A stretch of DNA of 64,000 nucleotides from Salinibaculum rarum (GCF_030505615.1 NZ_CP129992.1:1178001-1242000); one strand, 5' to 3'; numbered from the stretch's first letter, positions 55,163 through 64,000 are shown. The notes: a model not told the origin generated them from the sequence alone. Numbers and translations: made by a program.

Positions 55163-56164
55163 ATGCAACTCGGAACAGGGCTTTTCACCTGTCAGCAGCG
55201 GCCGGACGACGACCGGTCGACAAGCGAGATTTACGACGAGATGCTCGAACTCGGCGCAGTCATCGACGACGCGGGACTGGACAGCGCCTGGGTTTCCGAA
55301 CACCACTTCCTCGAGGACGACTACCTCTCGGGGGTGACGCCCGCACTCGGGGCACTGGCTGCGGTCACCGACGACATCGAACTCGGCCCCTGTATCGCGC
55401 TGGCCCCGCTGTACGATTCGGTCCGACTGGCCGAAGACATCGCCACGGTCGACCAGATTTCGGGCGGCCGCACGACGCTCGGCCTGGCAATCGGGTCGAA
55501 CGTCGACGAGTTCGATGCCTTCGCCATTCCGGAGGACGAACGGGTCGAGCGACTGGTCGACACCGTCGACGTGCTCCGGGGGGCGTGGTCCGACGGCCCT
55601 CTCGACTACGACCCGGCGTTTCACGACATCTCGCCGGACGTGAACGTGACGCCAAAGCCCGCCCACGACGTCCCAATCATGCTCGGCGGGGCCGCGCGGC
55701 CCGCGGTCCGACGTGCCGCTCGCACCGGTGATGCCTGGTGTGCTCCGTCGTCGCTGTCGGTCGGCGGCGTCCGCAAGCGCGTCGAGGACATCCGGAGCGT
55801 CCGCGACGATGAGGACATCGAGGGGAACTTTCAGGTGTACGTCCTCCAGCACGGTTTCGTCGGCGACTCCCGGGAAGACGCCTGGGAGCAGATGCGCGAC
55901 GGGTACTTCTACATCCAGCGCCGCTACGAGGAAATCTTCTCGGGCGAGCCGGTCGCGGAACTCTCCGAGGAGCGAAAACAGGAACTGAAAGACCAGGCCA
56001 TCTTCGGGACGCCCGACCAGGTCGTCGAGGAACTCGAAGCGTACCGCGAGGCGCTGGGCGAGGACGTCCACTTCATTTTCCGCACCTACCACCCCGGCAT
56101 CGGCACCGAGCGGATGGCCGAGTGCATTCGCCGGCTCGGCGACGAGGTCCAGCCACGGGTATAG
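55163..56164 (+). CDS. Luciferase-like flavin-dependent monooxygenase (LLM class)
   Basis: The 333-residue TIM-barrel protein has GLDSAWVSEHHFLEDD, ELGPCIALAPLYDSVRLAED, TTLGLAIGSNVDEF, and PIMLGGAARPAVRRAAR, typical of bacterial luciferase-like oxidoreductases that use reduced FMN or F420. It should hydroxylate or oxidatively cleave an organic substrate. It is co-directional with the second PaaK gene (49 bases downstream), which suggests that its product, an aromatic or related acid, is then activated with CoA. Confidence 0.88.
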   Translation: MQLGTGLFTCQQRPDDDRSTSEIYDEMLELGAVIDDAGLDSAWVSEHHFLEDDYLSGVTPALGALAAVTDDIELGPCIALAPLYDSVRLAEDIATVDQISGGRTTLGLAIGSNVDEFDAFAIPEDERVERLVDTVDVLRGAWSDGPLDYDPAFHDISPDVNVTPKPAHDVPIMLGGAARPAVRRAARTGDAWCAPSSLSVGGVRKRVEDIRSVRDDEDIEGNFQVYVLQHGFVGDSREDAWEQMRDGYFYIQRRYEEIFSGEPVAELSEERKQELKDQAIFGTPDQVVEELEAYREALGEDVHFIFRTYHPGIGTERMAECIRRLGDEVQPRV

Positions 56165-56213
56165 CGACCACGAATCTTTTTGACAACCCCCCGCGAAGCA
56201 CGTTACAGAAGGC

Positions 56214-57500
56214 ATGCGACACAGCAACGAGTCTCTCGACCGCTCGGAGCTGCGCGAGCTGCAAAGCGAGCGCCTCCGCGAGACGGTCGAACACGTCTAC
56301 GAGAACGTCCCGTTCTACCGCGACAAACTCGACGAGAACGGCATCACACCCGACGACATCGACGGCGTCGAGGATATCACGAAGTTGCCGATGACGACAA
56401 AGGAGGACTTTCGCGACGAGTACCCCGACGGCCTGTTTGCCGTCGACGACAGCGACCTCAGCCGGCTCCACGCGTCCTCTGGCACCACCGGCAAGCCCAA
56501 AGTCGTCTCCTACACTCAGGACGACCTCGACCTGTGGGGGCGGACGATGGCGCGGTCGCTGTCCGCGGCCGGTGTCGACCCGGGCGATACCGTCCAGAAC
56601 GCCTACGGCTACGGTCTGTTCACTGGTGGGCTCGGATTTCACCAGGGCGCAGAGACGCTGGGAACGACTGTCGTCCCGACAAGCAGCGGGAACACACAGC
56701 GCCAGGTCGAACTCGCCACCGACCTCGACAGCGACGTGCTGGCCTGCACCCCTTCCTACGCGCTGTATTTCGCCGAGACGGCCGAGGAGATGGGCTATGA
56801 CCCCCGGGAGCTGTCTATCTCGGTCATCGCCTACGGCGCCGAGACGTGTACCGAACCGATGCGCGAGGAAATCGAGGAGACCCTCGACGCGACCGGCATC
56901 AACAACTACGGCCTCTCGGAGATTATCGGCCCCGGCGTCGCCGCCGAATGCCACGAAGCCCAGGACGGCCTGCACATCTGGGAGGACCACTACTACCCCG
57001 AAGTCGTCGACCCCCGCACGGGCGAACCCGTCGAGGAAGGCGAAGAAGGAGAACTCGTCCTCACGACGCTCACCAAAGAGGCGCTTCCCGTCCTGCGCTA
57101 TCGGACGGGCGACCTGACCACGCTCAACTACGACAAGTGCGAATGTGGCCGTACGATGGTCCGCATGGACAACGTCACCGGCCGCTCGGATGACTTGCTC
57201 GTGGTCCGCGGGGTCAATCTCTACCCGAGCGAAATCGAACACGTCGTCCTCGACATCGACGGCGTCGCCCCGCACTATCGCATCGACCTCCACAAGGAGG
57301 GGAACCTCGACGTCATGGAGTTGACCATCGAACGCGCCGAGGACGTCGAACGCGACGACAGCGAACTGAAAGACGAGATTCTGACGCGGTTGCAGAACGT
57401 CCTCTCCTTTACCCCCGACGAACTGGACCTGGTCCCGCCGGGCGGTATCGAACGGACGGAAGTCGGCAAGGTCCAGCGCGTCTACGACCACCGCGGGTGA
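56214..57500 (+). CDS. paaK: Phenylacetate-CoA ligase paralogue
   Basis: The 428-residue aryl-CoA ligase has HASSGTTGKPKVVSYT, YGLSEIIGPG, LRYRTGDL and GKVQRVYDH as in the copy at 39149, to which it is very similar throughout. An 84-base stretch (57051-57134) is identical at the DNA level, and another of about 59 bases follows, although nearby synonymous sites differ. It lies on the opposite strand. It may activate phenylacetate or a related acid generated in this island by the monooxygenase. The starting ATG at 56214 lacks the extra N-terminal residues of copy 1. Confidence 0.92.
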   Translation: MRHSNESLDRSELRELQSERLRETVEHVYENVPFYRDKLDENGITPDDIDGVEDITKLPMTTKEDFRDEYPDGLFAVDDSDLSRLHASSGTTGKPKVVSYTQDDLDLWGRTMARSLSAAGVDPGDTVQNAYGYGLFTGGLGFHQGAETLGTTVVPTSSGNTQRQVELATDLDSDVLACTPSYALYFAETAEEMGYDPRELSISVIAYGAETCTEPMREEIEETLDATGINNYGLSEIIGPGVAAECHEAQDGLHIWEDHYYPEVVDPRTGEPVEEGEEGELVLTTLTKEALPVLRYRTGDLTTLNYDKCECGRTMVRMDNVTGRSDDLLVVRGVNLYPSEIEHVVLDIDGVAPHYRIDLHKEGNLDVMELTIERAEDVERDDSELKDEILTRLQNVLSFTPDELDLVPPGGIERTEVGKVQRVYDHRG

Positions 57501-57534
57501 CCGGCAGGGCCCGCACACCGCTGGAACATCAACG

Positions 57535-57541
57535 TTTATTC
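57535..57541 (+). promoter_or_regulatory. TATA element TTTATTC of the second thioesterase gene
   Basis: It lies 35 bases before the ATG at 57570 within CAACGTTTATTCGTTCGGC, nearly the same as the element before paaH (44427-44446). Confidence 0.45.
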
Positions 57542-57569
57542 GTTCGGCTGTGGAACCTGAGAGACGAGT

Positions 57570-57953
57570 ATGGACGTCAAAGCATTCTTCGAGAACATGC
57601 CGTTTGCCGACCTGCTGGGTATCGAAGTGACCACCGCAGAGGACGGACACGCCGAGGGACACATCGAGATGCACGAGGACCTGTCCTGGAACGAGGACCG
57701 TGTGATGGCCCACGGCGGCGTCACGTTCACCCTTGCTGACACCGTCGGCGGTGCCGCGCTCGTCTCGATGGTCGACCAGCCGGTTCCGACGATCGATATG
57801 CGCATCGACTATCTGGAGGCCGGTACCGGCGACCTCCGCGCGGAGGCCGACGTGGCACGCGAGGGCGGCGATGTCGGTGTCGTCGACGTAGACGTCTACG
57901 CCGAAGACGGAACGCGGGTCGCGGACGCACGCGGCGTCTACAAGACCGGGTAG
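57570..57953 (+). CDS. PaaI-like hotdog thioesterase (copy 2)
   Basis: The 127-residue hotdog-fold product has SWNEDRVMAHGGVTFTLADTVGG and RIDYLEAGTGDLRAEADV, the PaaI/DUF4442 pattern. It presumably removes CoA from dead-end aryl-CoA esters of the neighbouring ligase. It has its own promoter 70 bases behind paaK copy 2. Confidence 0.86.
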   Translation: MDVKAFFENMPFADLLGIEVTTAEDGHAEGHIEMHEDLSWNEDRVMAHGGVTFTLADTVGGAALVSMVDQPVPTIDMRIDYLEAGTGDLRAEADVAREGGDVGVVDVDVYAEDGTRVADARGVYKTG

Positions 57954-58059
57954 CGGTCCCAAAGGTGGACAGTCTACCGACACTGAGTGAAGTGAACCGG
58001 CGTCACAATTAAGTGGATAACAAGCGGTTGTTGGGACGAGCCAACCCGGAGAACCACGA

Positions 58060-59367
58060 ATGACAGCCTCAATACAGCCAGAGACGCCGGATAGCGACAG
58101 CATCGAACAGTCAAGCTTCTGGAAGCACGCGTTCCAGGACCTCGTCGCGGGGTTCCCGGAACCGGTGTTCGTCATCAACGACGACGGGAAGATTACGGGC
58201 TGGAACGACCAGATGGTCGAGTTGATGGGGTACACGGAATCGGAGGTGATGGGCCGCAACGCCTACGACGTATTCGGGACCGAGGGCGAAAGCGAGACGC
58301 TGGCGGAGACGGTACTGCGCGAGGGGACGGCGGTCCGCGAGACCGACATCAGGACGGCGACCGACGCTGCCGGCGACGAATTTCACTCGCGCGCGCTGGC
58401 GGTCCCGCTGCACGACGACAGCGGGAACACGGTTGCGGTCTTCGAGGTCATCTCGCTGGTGACCGGACTCATCGAGACCCAACAGCAGATGGAGACGATT
58501 CAGGAGGAGGTCTCGGAGAACGTCGAGACGAGAGTTTCGGACCTCCGGACCCTCTCAGAACAGACCGAACAGACGGTCAAGGACGCCACCGCGCTGTCCG
58601 ACGAGCAGGTCACGCAACTCGAATCGCTGCGCGACGAGGTCAACACCTTCGCGGCGACCGTCGAGGAAATCGCCTCCAGTGCCGACGAGGTGAACCGACA
58701 GGTCGAGACCGCCGCGACCCTGGCAGAGGAGTCCCGGGACGCTGCCGAGACGGCCGAAGCGGCCATGGAAAACGTCGCCGGCGCCGGCGACCTCGTCGCC
58801 GAAAACGGTCACGAACTCCAGAAGCGAACCGACGAACTCGACCAGATTGTCGCCGTCGTCCAGGACATCGCCGAACAGACCAACATGCTGGCACTGAACG
58901 CCAACATCGAGGCCGCCCGCGCGGGCGAGAAGGGCGAGGGCTTTGCGGTCGTCGCCGAGGAGGTCAAGAGTCTCGCAGAGGAGTCCCAGGAGGAAGTCGC
59001 GGAAATCGAATCCATCGCGGCGGGGATTCGCGACAACATCGGCGAAACCCTAGAGAGTGTCGAACGGACAAATGCCGAAGTCGAGGAGGCGATGGACGCC
59101 GTCGACCACCTCATCGAGAACCAAGACGAGATTGCCACCACCGTCCGCGACGTGGCCGACTCGATGGACGAGACCACCGAGGCGACCGAAGACCAGGCGA
59201 GCACCGCCGAGGAAATCAGCGCGCTCATCGACGAGGCCGTCGAGCGGATGGACCGGATTAGCGACGAGATGGACGATGTCTCCGAGCACAGCGAGGAACA
59301 GGCCGAACTCACCCGCGAAATATTCGACATCATAGAACGTCTCGAATCTGACATAGAAGCCCAGTAA
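58060..59367 (+). CDS. Soluble chemotaxis-type transducer with PAS domain
   Basis: The 435-residue product has no membrane helices. A PAS domain (about 20-130: [21 protein letters not shown]) is followed by a long methyl-accepting coiled coil. The signalling tip is near residues 268-300 ([17 protein letters not shown] and GFAVVAEEV), identical in type to haloarchaeal Htr proteins. It should couple an intracellular signal, such as redox state or a metabolite, to CheA and the archaellum. Its position beside a catabolic island is suggestive of taxis toward the growth substrate. Confidence 0.93.
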   Translation: MTASIQPETPDSDSIEQSSFWKHAFQDLVAGFPEPVFVINDDGKITGWNDQMVELMGYTESEVMGRNAYDVFGTEGESETLAETVLREGTAVRETDIRTATDAAGDEFHSRALAVPLHDDSGNTVAVFEVISLVTGLIETQQQMETIQEEVSENVETRVSDLRTLSEQTEQTVKDATALSDEQVTQLESLRDEVNTFAATVEEIASSADEVNRQVETAATLAEESRDAAETAEAAMENVAGAGDLVAENGHELQKRTDELDQIVAVVQDIAEQTNMLALNANIEAARAGEKGEGFAVVAEEVKSLAEESQEEVAEIESIAAGIRDNIGETLESVERTNAEVEEAMDAVDHLIENQDEIATTVRDVADSMDETTEATEDQASTAEEISALIDEAVERMDRISDEMDDVSEHSEEQAELTREIFDIIERLESDIEAQ

Positions 59368-59423
59368 CACTCGACAATCCGCTGGCGAGACGGCTGAAAA
59401 ACGGCGACTGCGCCGCCTCCGGT

Positions 59424-59603
59424 CTACGTTTCGTCGAGCAACTGGTCGATTTGCTCCTCGTCGAGCAGGTCGACGAGAGAGGTGCTGTCGTCTTGATAGG
59501 ACTGCCACTCGTCGTCAGAGAGGTGCGACTGAACGTCTGTCTCTTCGAGTTTCGTCTCGAGCAGGTTGTCCACGTCGTCTGGGTCGTAGCCTGGGACTGG
59601 CAT
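59424..59603 (-). CDS. Acidic microprotein, paralogue 1
   Basis: The 59-residue product starts MPVPGYDPDDVDNLLET and ends with SLVDLLDEEQIDQLLDET. It is related to the next gene upstream (59705-59908): both have GYDPxDxDxxLE, a middle DEW or EEWxxY, and SLVDLLD. I do not know the family. High acidity and Leu spacing suggest two short helices, perhaps a protein-interaction module. The in-frame extension to 59708 has no features. Confidence 0.72.
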   Translation of the reverse strand: MPVPGYDPDDVDNLLETKLEETDVQSHLSDDEWQSYQDDSTSLVDLLDEEQIDQLLDET

Positions 59604-59704
59604 GTGTATACGAACTAACCTGTGGACCATATACTTTGGGGCGCGTTCACACGGGTCGAGGCCGTGTCGCGGATGACGGCGTGGCTCCGTCTCGGCGGGG
59701 CCGG

Positions 59705-59908
59705 TCACTCTGTGGCTTCGATTTCAGAAGCTTTCTTCTGCAGGATTTGGCTGATTTCGGGGCCATCGAGCAGGTCGACGAGACTCTCATCGCCGCGCCG
59801 GTAGGCGTCCCACTCCTCGTGGGTCAAGTACTCCGGAATCTCGTCTTCGTCGAGGAGTGCTTCGAGTGCTGTATCGAGGTCGGCCGGGTCGTATCCACCA
59901 CTGACCAT
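59705..59908 (-). CDS. Acidic microprotein, paralogue 2
   Basis: The 67-residue product starts MVSGGYDPADLDTALEALLD, then HEEWDAYRRGDESLVDLLDGPEISQILQK. The shared core with paralogue 1 shows a tandem duplication. It lies 101 bases upstream of the other on the same strand. Function is unknown; the pair sits between the transducer and the HD hydrolase. Confidence 0.72.
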   Translation of the reverse strand: MVSGGYDPADLDTALEALLDEDEIPEYLTHEEWDAYRRGDESLVDLLDGPEISQILQKKASEIEATE

Positions 59909-59989
59909 ACGCCACACAGGAGCGCTGCTGTCTTAATTATATGGTATGCGTTCACTCGGCAAGAACGGTTGTGAGTGCGGGTCGACAGG

Positions 59990-60580
59990 TCAGTCCTGGG
60001 TCTGTGAGTACTCGTCGACCCACTCCTGAAGCGTGATACCCATGGCGGACTGGGTAATCGCGTTCGAGGACGCGGAGTTTGCGCTCTTGACGAGTTCGGC
60101 CTCCAGCGTCCGGGTCGGAATCTCCCCGATGAAGTGTGGAATCGCACGCTGGACCGCCAGCGGACAGCCGACCTCGTGGGCGAGGGCGTACCCCGACAGC
60201 GAGTGGGGGACTTCTTCGGTGGCGTATCTGGGGTCCGGGTCCAGCAGCATGTCGTCCTCGACGAAGTCGACGTACTCGTAACATTTCCCCACGTCGTGGA
60301 GCAGCGCCGCGGCGACGATGACGTCGATGTCGGGGTCGGCACCGTGGAACTCCCGCTGTTCGAGGGCGGATTCCCGGGCGATTCGGGTGACCCCGCGGAC
60401 GTGTTCGACGTTGGTCACCTCGTGGATGTTCCAGGCGTAGGGGATATCCTGGATGTCACGCCAGCCACCGCGGTCGAGGCCGAGCGTCCACGCCTCGACG
60501 ACCCGCTCGCGCAGGTCCTCGTCGTCGATGTGGTCGAGTTCCGGAAACGCCTCCCGAATCTGCGTGTCGTAATCCGGCAT
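59990..60580 (-). CDS. HD-domain phosphohydrolase
   Basis: The 196-residue product contains EHVRGVTRIARES, AAALLHDVGKCYEY (the HD pair) and SGYALAHEVGCPLAVQRAIPHF, so four metal ligands H...HD...D-type are present. HD proteins cleave nucleotides or phosphoesters; the substrate is unknown. It follows the two-domain EthD gene by 3 bases on the same strand, so the two form an operon. Confidence 0.87.
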   Translation of the reverse strand: MPDYDTQIREAFPELDHIDDEDLRERVVEAWTLGLDRGGWRDIQDIPYAWNIHEVTNVEHVRGVTRIARESALEQREFHGADPDIDVIVAAALLHDVGKCYEYVDFVEDDMLLDPDPRYATEEVPHSLSGYALAHEVGCPLAVQRAIPHFIGEIPTRTLEAELVKSANSASSNAITQSAMGITLQEWVDEYSQTQD

Positions 60581-60583
60581 CTG

Positions 60584-61300
60584 TCAGCCCTGGTCTTTGA
60601 CGAGCTGTTCCCGTCCGATAAACCGTGGCCGCTCGTCGATAGCCAGGAAGTTGTCGACGTCTTCGCGGGCTTCCTTTGCCTTGCCTTTGTCCGGGGCGTA
60701 GTCACGCGAGCCTTCGCTGCCGAGGGCGTCGTAGAGCTTCTCGAGGTCGTCGAAGTAGAGTTCGGCGACGCCGTCGAACTCGGCGTTTTCGGGGTCGGTC
60801 GGGATGACCGTGTTGTACTTGACGACGCCCTCGATTTCCCGTGCGATGGGCGTGTGGTTGTTCTGCCAGTAATCGATAAACTCCTCGTGGGTCATGCCGT
60901 CCTGGCGGACGAGAAACGCGGAGTGCTTGTAGAGGCCGTCGGTGTCGCCGTCGACCTCGTCTTTCTGGACGATTTCCTCGCCGATGATGCGTGGCCGCTC
61001 CTCGACGGCGAGGAAGTTGTTCACGTCCTCGCGGGCCTTCGCGGCAATCTCTTTGGTCGGGTCGTAGTCACGGGAGCCGGGACTGCCAAGCGCCTCGTGG
61101 AGGTCCTCGAGCGTCTCGAAGTACAGTTCCGCCAGTCCATCGAACTCGGCGTGTTCCGGTTCGGTGGGCAGGACCTGCTGGTAGCGGACGACGCCCTCGA
61201 TGTCCTTCGCGATGGGTGTGTGGTTTTCCTGCCAGTAGTCGACGAACTCCTCGTGTGACATGCCCTCCTGTCGGACGAGCAGGGCTACGTGCTTGTACAT
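60584..61300 (-). CDS. EthD-domain protein with two tandem domains
   Basis: The 238-residue product is made of two EthD domains that are near-repeats: residues about 1-110 (LLVRQEGMSHEEFVDYW, NHTPIAKDIEGVVRYQQV) and 125-238 (FLVRQDGMTHEEFIDYW, NHTPIAREIEGVVKYNTV). Single EthD domains normally form a dimeric barrel, so the fusion is a covalent dimer. It is related to the single-domain protein at 47955. It lies divergent from the aldehyde dehydrogenase gene and before the HD gene. The ATG at 61300 (MYKHVALLV) is preferred over 61318. Confidence 0.85.
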   Translation of the reverse strand: MYKHVALLVRQEGMSHEEFVDYWQENHTPIAKDIEGVVRYQQVLPTEPEHAEFDGLAELYFETLEDLHEALGSPGSRDYDPTKEIAAKAREDVNNFLAVEERPRIIGEEIVQKDEVDGDTDGLYKHSAFLVRQDGMTHEEFIDYWQNNHTPIAREIEGVVKYNTVIPTDPENAEFDGVAELYFDDLEKLYDALGSEGSRDYAPDKGKAKEAREDVDNFLAIDERPRFIGREQLVKDQG

Positions 61301-61398
61301 CGAGTGAGTGTACCTCATCACCGAAAATAAATCCCAAGGTCTACTCGGCCGGCGGCTGGCAAAACCACTAAGAGCCTGTGTGTGGGAGAAATTACCGT

Positions 61399-62760
61399 AT
61401 GAAAGCCACGAACCCCGCGACCGGGGAACAGCTGTCTGTGTACGATGAACACGACGACGAAGCGGTCGAGGAGACACTCCAGACGGCCCAATCGACGTTC
61501 GAGGAGTGGCGCGAGGTCCCGATGCGCGAGCGCGAACAACTCCTCGAAAACGCCGGCGAGGTACTCAGAGCGAACAAACAGAAGTACGCCGAGTTGATGA
61601 CCGCGGAGATGGGAAAGCCGATTTCCCAGGCCCGCGCCGAAGTCGAGAAGTGTGCGTGGGCGTGTGACCACTACGCCGAACACGCACACGCCTACCTCTC
61701 GGCCGAACACCACCCCAGCCCACCGGGCTCGGAGGTCAAGACCGTCCACGACCCGCTGGGGCCGGTCCTGGCGGTGATGCCCTGGAACTTCCCGTTCTGG
61801 CAGGTCATCCGGTTTGCCGCACCCTACGTCACCGCGGGCAACGTCGGCCTGCTGAAACACGCCTCGAACGTGCCCGGTTGTGCGATGGCGCTCGAAGAGG
61901 TCTTCGAGGAGGCTGGCTATCCCGAGGGGGTCTTCCAGACGCTCCTGATTGGCTCCGGCAAGGTCGACGACGTGCTCGCAGACAACCGCGTGCGCGCAGC
62001 GACGCTGACGGGCAGTGGACCAGCCGGGCGCGCCGTCGCAGAGACGGCCGGCAAACAGCTCAAAAAGACCGTCCTGGAACTGGGCGGGTCGGACCCCTTT
62101 ATCATCCTCGACGACGCGGACCTTGCGGGTGCCGTCGAGACCGGTGTGCGGGCGCGAACCCAGAACGGCGGGCAGTCGTGTATCGCGGCAAAGCGCTTTA
62201 TCGTCCACGAAGACGTCTACGACGAGTACGTCGACCGACTCGTGGACGCCTTCGAGAACCTCACCATCGGAGACCCGACCGACGAGGAGACCGACATCGG
62301 GCCACAGGCCGACCCCGACCTCATGGCCGAACTGCACGAGCAGGTCCAGGAAAGCGCCGACGCGGGAGCCACGGTCCTGACCGGCGGTGAGCCACTCGAC
62401 CGCGAGGGTGCGTTCTACCCGCCGACGGTGCTGACAGACGTGCCCTCGGGCTGTCCGGCCGACACCGAGGAGACCTTCGGCCCGGTCGCGACCGTCTACG
62501 AAGTCGCCGACGAAGCGGAAGCAATCGCCGTCGCGAACGACACCCGATTCGGACTGGGCGCGAGCCTCTGGACCGAGGACCGAACGCGGGGGCAGCGACT
62601 CGCGCGTGAGATCGAGGCAGGGTGTGTCTATATAAACCAGATGACCAAATCCGACCCGCGGGTCCCCTTCGGCGGCATCAAAGACGCTGGCTACGGGCGG
62701 GAACTGTCCGAAGCGGGTATCAAGGAGTTCGTCAACCGAAAGACGGTCTGGACGGAGTAA
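61399..62760 (+). CDS. Aldehyde dehydrogenase (succinate-semialdehyde dehydrogenase-like)
   Basis: The 453-residue product has [34 protein letters not shown], Glu in LELGGSDPF and Cys in [12 protein letters not shown]. The short N terminus and MPWNFPFWQ fit the succinate-semialdehyde/GabD-like group of haloarchaea. It oxidises an aldehyde using NAD(P)+. It lies divergent from the tandem EthD gene, so it may belong to the same catabolic set. The ATG at 61399 is preferred over 61378. Confidence 0.88.
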   Translation: MKATNPATGEQLSVYDEHDDEAVEETLQTAQSTFEEWREVPMREREQLLENAGEVLRANKQKYAELMTAEMGKPISQARAEVEKCAWACDHYAEHAHAYLSAEHHPSPPGSEVKTVHDPLGPVLAVMPWNFPFWQVIRFAAPYVTAGNVGLLKHASNVPGCAMALEEVFEEAGYPEGVFQTLLIGSGKVDDVLADNRVRAATLTGSGPAGRAVAETAGKQLKKTVLELGGSDPFIILDDADLAGAVETGVRARTQNGGQSCIAAKRFIVHEDVYDEYVDRLVDAFENLTIGDPTDEETDIGPQADPDLMAELHEQVQESADAGATVLTGGEPLDREGAFYPPTVLTDVPSGCPADTEETFGPVATVYEVADEAEAIAVANDTRFGLGASLWTEDRTRGQRLAREIEAGCVYINQMTKSDPRVPFGGIKDAGYGRELSEAGIKEFVNRKTVWTE

Positions 62761-62844
62761 TCGTCGGTCTGTGCCGTTTACCGCTGGGGATGGGCGCCCA
62801 GGCGGCGGGACGTGGCAGCAATTGACAATGTGCCACACAGAAGG

Positions 62845-62852
62845 TTTTAATA
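62845..62852 (+). promoter_or_regulatory. TATA box of the substrate-binding protein gene
   Basis: TTTTAATA is centred about 33 bases before the ATG at 62882. The predicted transcript start falls within about ten bases of the ATG, so the message would be nearly leaderless. Confidence 0.55.
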
Positions 62853-62881
62853 GGAATTAGGCGACAGTCAATCGTGTGACG

Positions 62882-64000
62882 ATGAACGACACAGGTAAGA
62901 CTACGGACGGGACTGTACAGACTGGGACTTCACGCCGAAAGTTCCTGGCGAGTGCCGGGGCAGTCGGCGCACTCAGCCTCGCGGGCTGTGGTGGGTCGAC
63001 GGGCGGTGCAGACACGGTTACGGTTGCGAGCCTGAACCCGATTAGTGGGCCTTACAGCTCGCTCGGACCGAACCAGCGTGCGGGTGCGGAGCTCGCCGTC
63101 GAGCAAATCAACAACAACGACGACTACGACTTCGAAATCGACCTGGTTACGGGTGACACGCAGACCCAAGCGTCGGCCGCAAGCAGCGAGGCAAGCCGGT
63201 TGGTCCAGCAAGAGGGCGCAGAGTTCGTCTTCGGTGCAATCTCCAGTTCGGTCGCACTGGGTCTCAACGAGTTTGCCAGCCAGCGCGATGTTGTCTACTT
63301 CTCGGGCGGTGCAGCCGTCCCGATTACCGGAAGCTCGTGCAACGAGTGGGTGTTCCGGTGTGAGACTAACACCGCACAGGTCGCCGAAGCGATCTCTGCG
63401 TACACGGTGAACAACCTGGGCACGGACGTCTGGTTCCACAGAGCCAACTACGCCTACGGTGACTCCGTCTACGCCCGGGTCAAAGAGCGGATGCAGGCTG
63501 CAAACGACAACTTCACCGAGGTCGACTCGACGGGGTCCGAGCTCGGTTCCTCGAACTTCGGCTCCTATATCAGCCAGATTAGCAACTCCGAGGCTGATGT
63601 GGCCGTTCTCGCGATGACCGGCGGCGACCTCGTGAACTTCGTCAGCCAGGCCGCGAGCCAGGGCCTCACCGACCAGGTCGATCTCGTCTCTCCGACGATG
63701 ACGTTCCAGAGTGTCCGTCGTGGGACCGGAGACAGCATCGTCGGAACCTACGGTGGGGTTCGATACGTCCCGCTGCTGGACGTGGGCGACAACAATCAGT
63801 TCGTCGAGGCCTACCAGAACGCCGAAAACGCAGAGCCGGACAGTTTCGCACGCGTCGGCTACGACTCCATCCGGCTCATGGCCAAAGGGATGGACTCGGC
63901 CGGAAGCACCGAGCCCGCGGATGTCCGCGATGCACTCGCAGGTGGCACGTTCACGACCGCACTCGGAGATGTCACGCTGCGTGAGGGCGACCACCAGGCT
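62882..64000 (+). CDS. ABC transporter substrate-binding lipoprotein (branched-chain amino acid/urea type), incomplete
   Basis: This is the first 373 residues of a periplasmic-binding-protein type 1 protein; the gene runs off the right edge. SRRKFLASAGAVGALSLAGC holds a Tat twin arginine and a lipobox Cys near residue 36, so it is exported folded and lipid-anchored outside the cell. The LivJ/UrtA-like fold follows (VTVASLNPISGPYSSLG, AEFVFGAISSSVALG, YGDSVYARVKERM). It should capture an amino acid, amide or aromatic acid for an ABC importer whose genes probably lie further right. Confidence 0.9.
   Translation, partial: MNDTGKTTDGTVQTGTSRRKFLASAGAVGALSLAGCGGSTGGADTVTVASLNPISGPYSSLGPNQRAGAELAVEQINNNDDYDFEIDLVTGDTQTQASAASSEASRLVQQEGAEFVFGAISSSVALGLNEFASQRDVVYFSGGAAVPITGSSCNEWVFRCETNTAQVAEAISAYTVNNLGTDVWFHRANYAYGDSVYARVKERMQAANDNFTEVDSTGSELGSSNFGSYISQISNSEADVAVLAMTGGDLVNFVSQAASQGLTDQVDLVSPTMTFQSVRRGTGDSIVGTYGGVRYVPLLDVGDNNQFVEAYQNAENAEPDSFARVGYDSIRLMAKGMDSAGSTEPADVRDALAGGTFTTALGDVTLREGDHQA

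Overview
The window is a GC-rich stretch of a halophilic archaeon (class Halobacteria). Four things show this: strongly acidic protein composition, Bat-type HTH regulators, a surface glycoprotein ending in a PGF-type archaeosortase signal, and TATA boxes lying about 30 bases before many start codons. The genus cannot be fixed from the sequence alone. I found no tRNA, rRNA or CRISPR array.

Layout. 1-7.7 kb holds housekeeping genes: an NAD-dependent DNA ligase cut by the window edge, a class V aminotransferase, a metallo-beta-lactamase-fold protein, an MgtE magnesium channel, an MFS transporter and a MoxR ATPase. 8.1-12.2 kb is an S-layer glycoprotein gene split by a 1285-bp insertion sequence. 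Removing the element plus one 7-bp target repeat restores a 933-codon reading frame exactly. 12.9-19.4 kb is a four-gene overlapping operon (transglutaminase, small membrane protein, DUF58, multi-pass membrane protein). 19.5-21.8 kb holds a DUF309 protein and a secreted protein with 13 calcium-binding repeats followed by a HELLH metallopeptidase motif.

22.4-46.2 kb is an almost complete aerobic phenylacetate (phenylacetyl-CoA) pathway: ligase PaaK, two different ring epoxidase clusters (PaaABCD plus a separate zinc-ribbon gene), isomerase PaaG, a stand-alone MaoC hydratase and an aldehyde dehydrogenase that may together replace PaaZ, a ferredoxin, thioesterase PaaI, hydratase PaaF, dehydrogenase PaaH and thiolase PaaJ. 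Each epoxidase cluster is divergent from its own 220-residue HTH regulator. Two large PAS histidine kinases sit between the clusters. A second thiolase is coupled to a cysteine-free HMG-CoA-synthase-like/DUF35 fusion.

46-58 kb looks like a second catabolic island next to an IclR regulator with repeated 17-bp operator-like palindromes: EthD protein, ThDP enzyme, RidA, sugar-epimerase-like SDR, VOC protein, an M24 creatinase-like hydrolase, thioesterases, MFS transporter, luciferase-like monooxygenase and a second PaaK. Its substrate is unknown. 58-64 kb carries a soluble PAS chemotaxis-type transducer, two paralogous acidic microproteins, an HD hydrolase, a tandem EthD protein, an aldehyde dehydrogenase and the start of a Tat-exported ABC substrate-binding lipoprotein.
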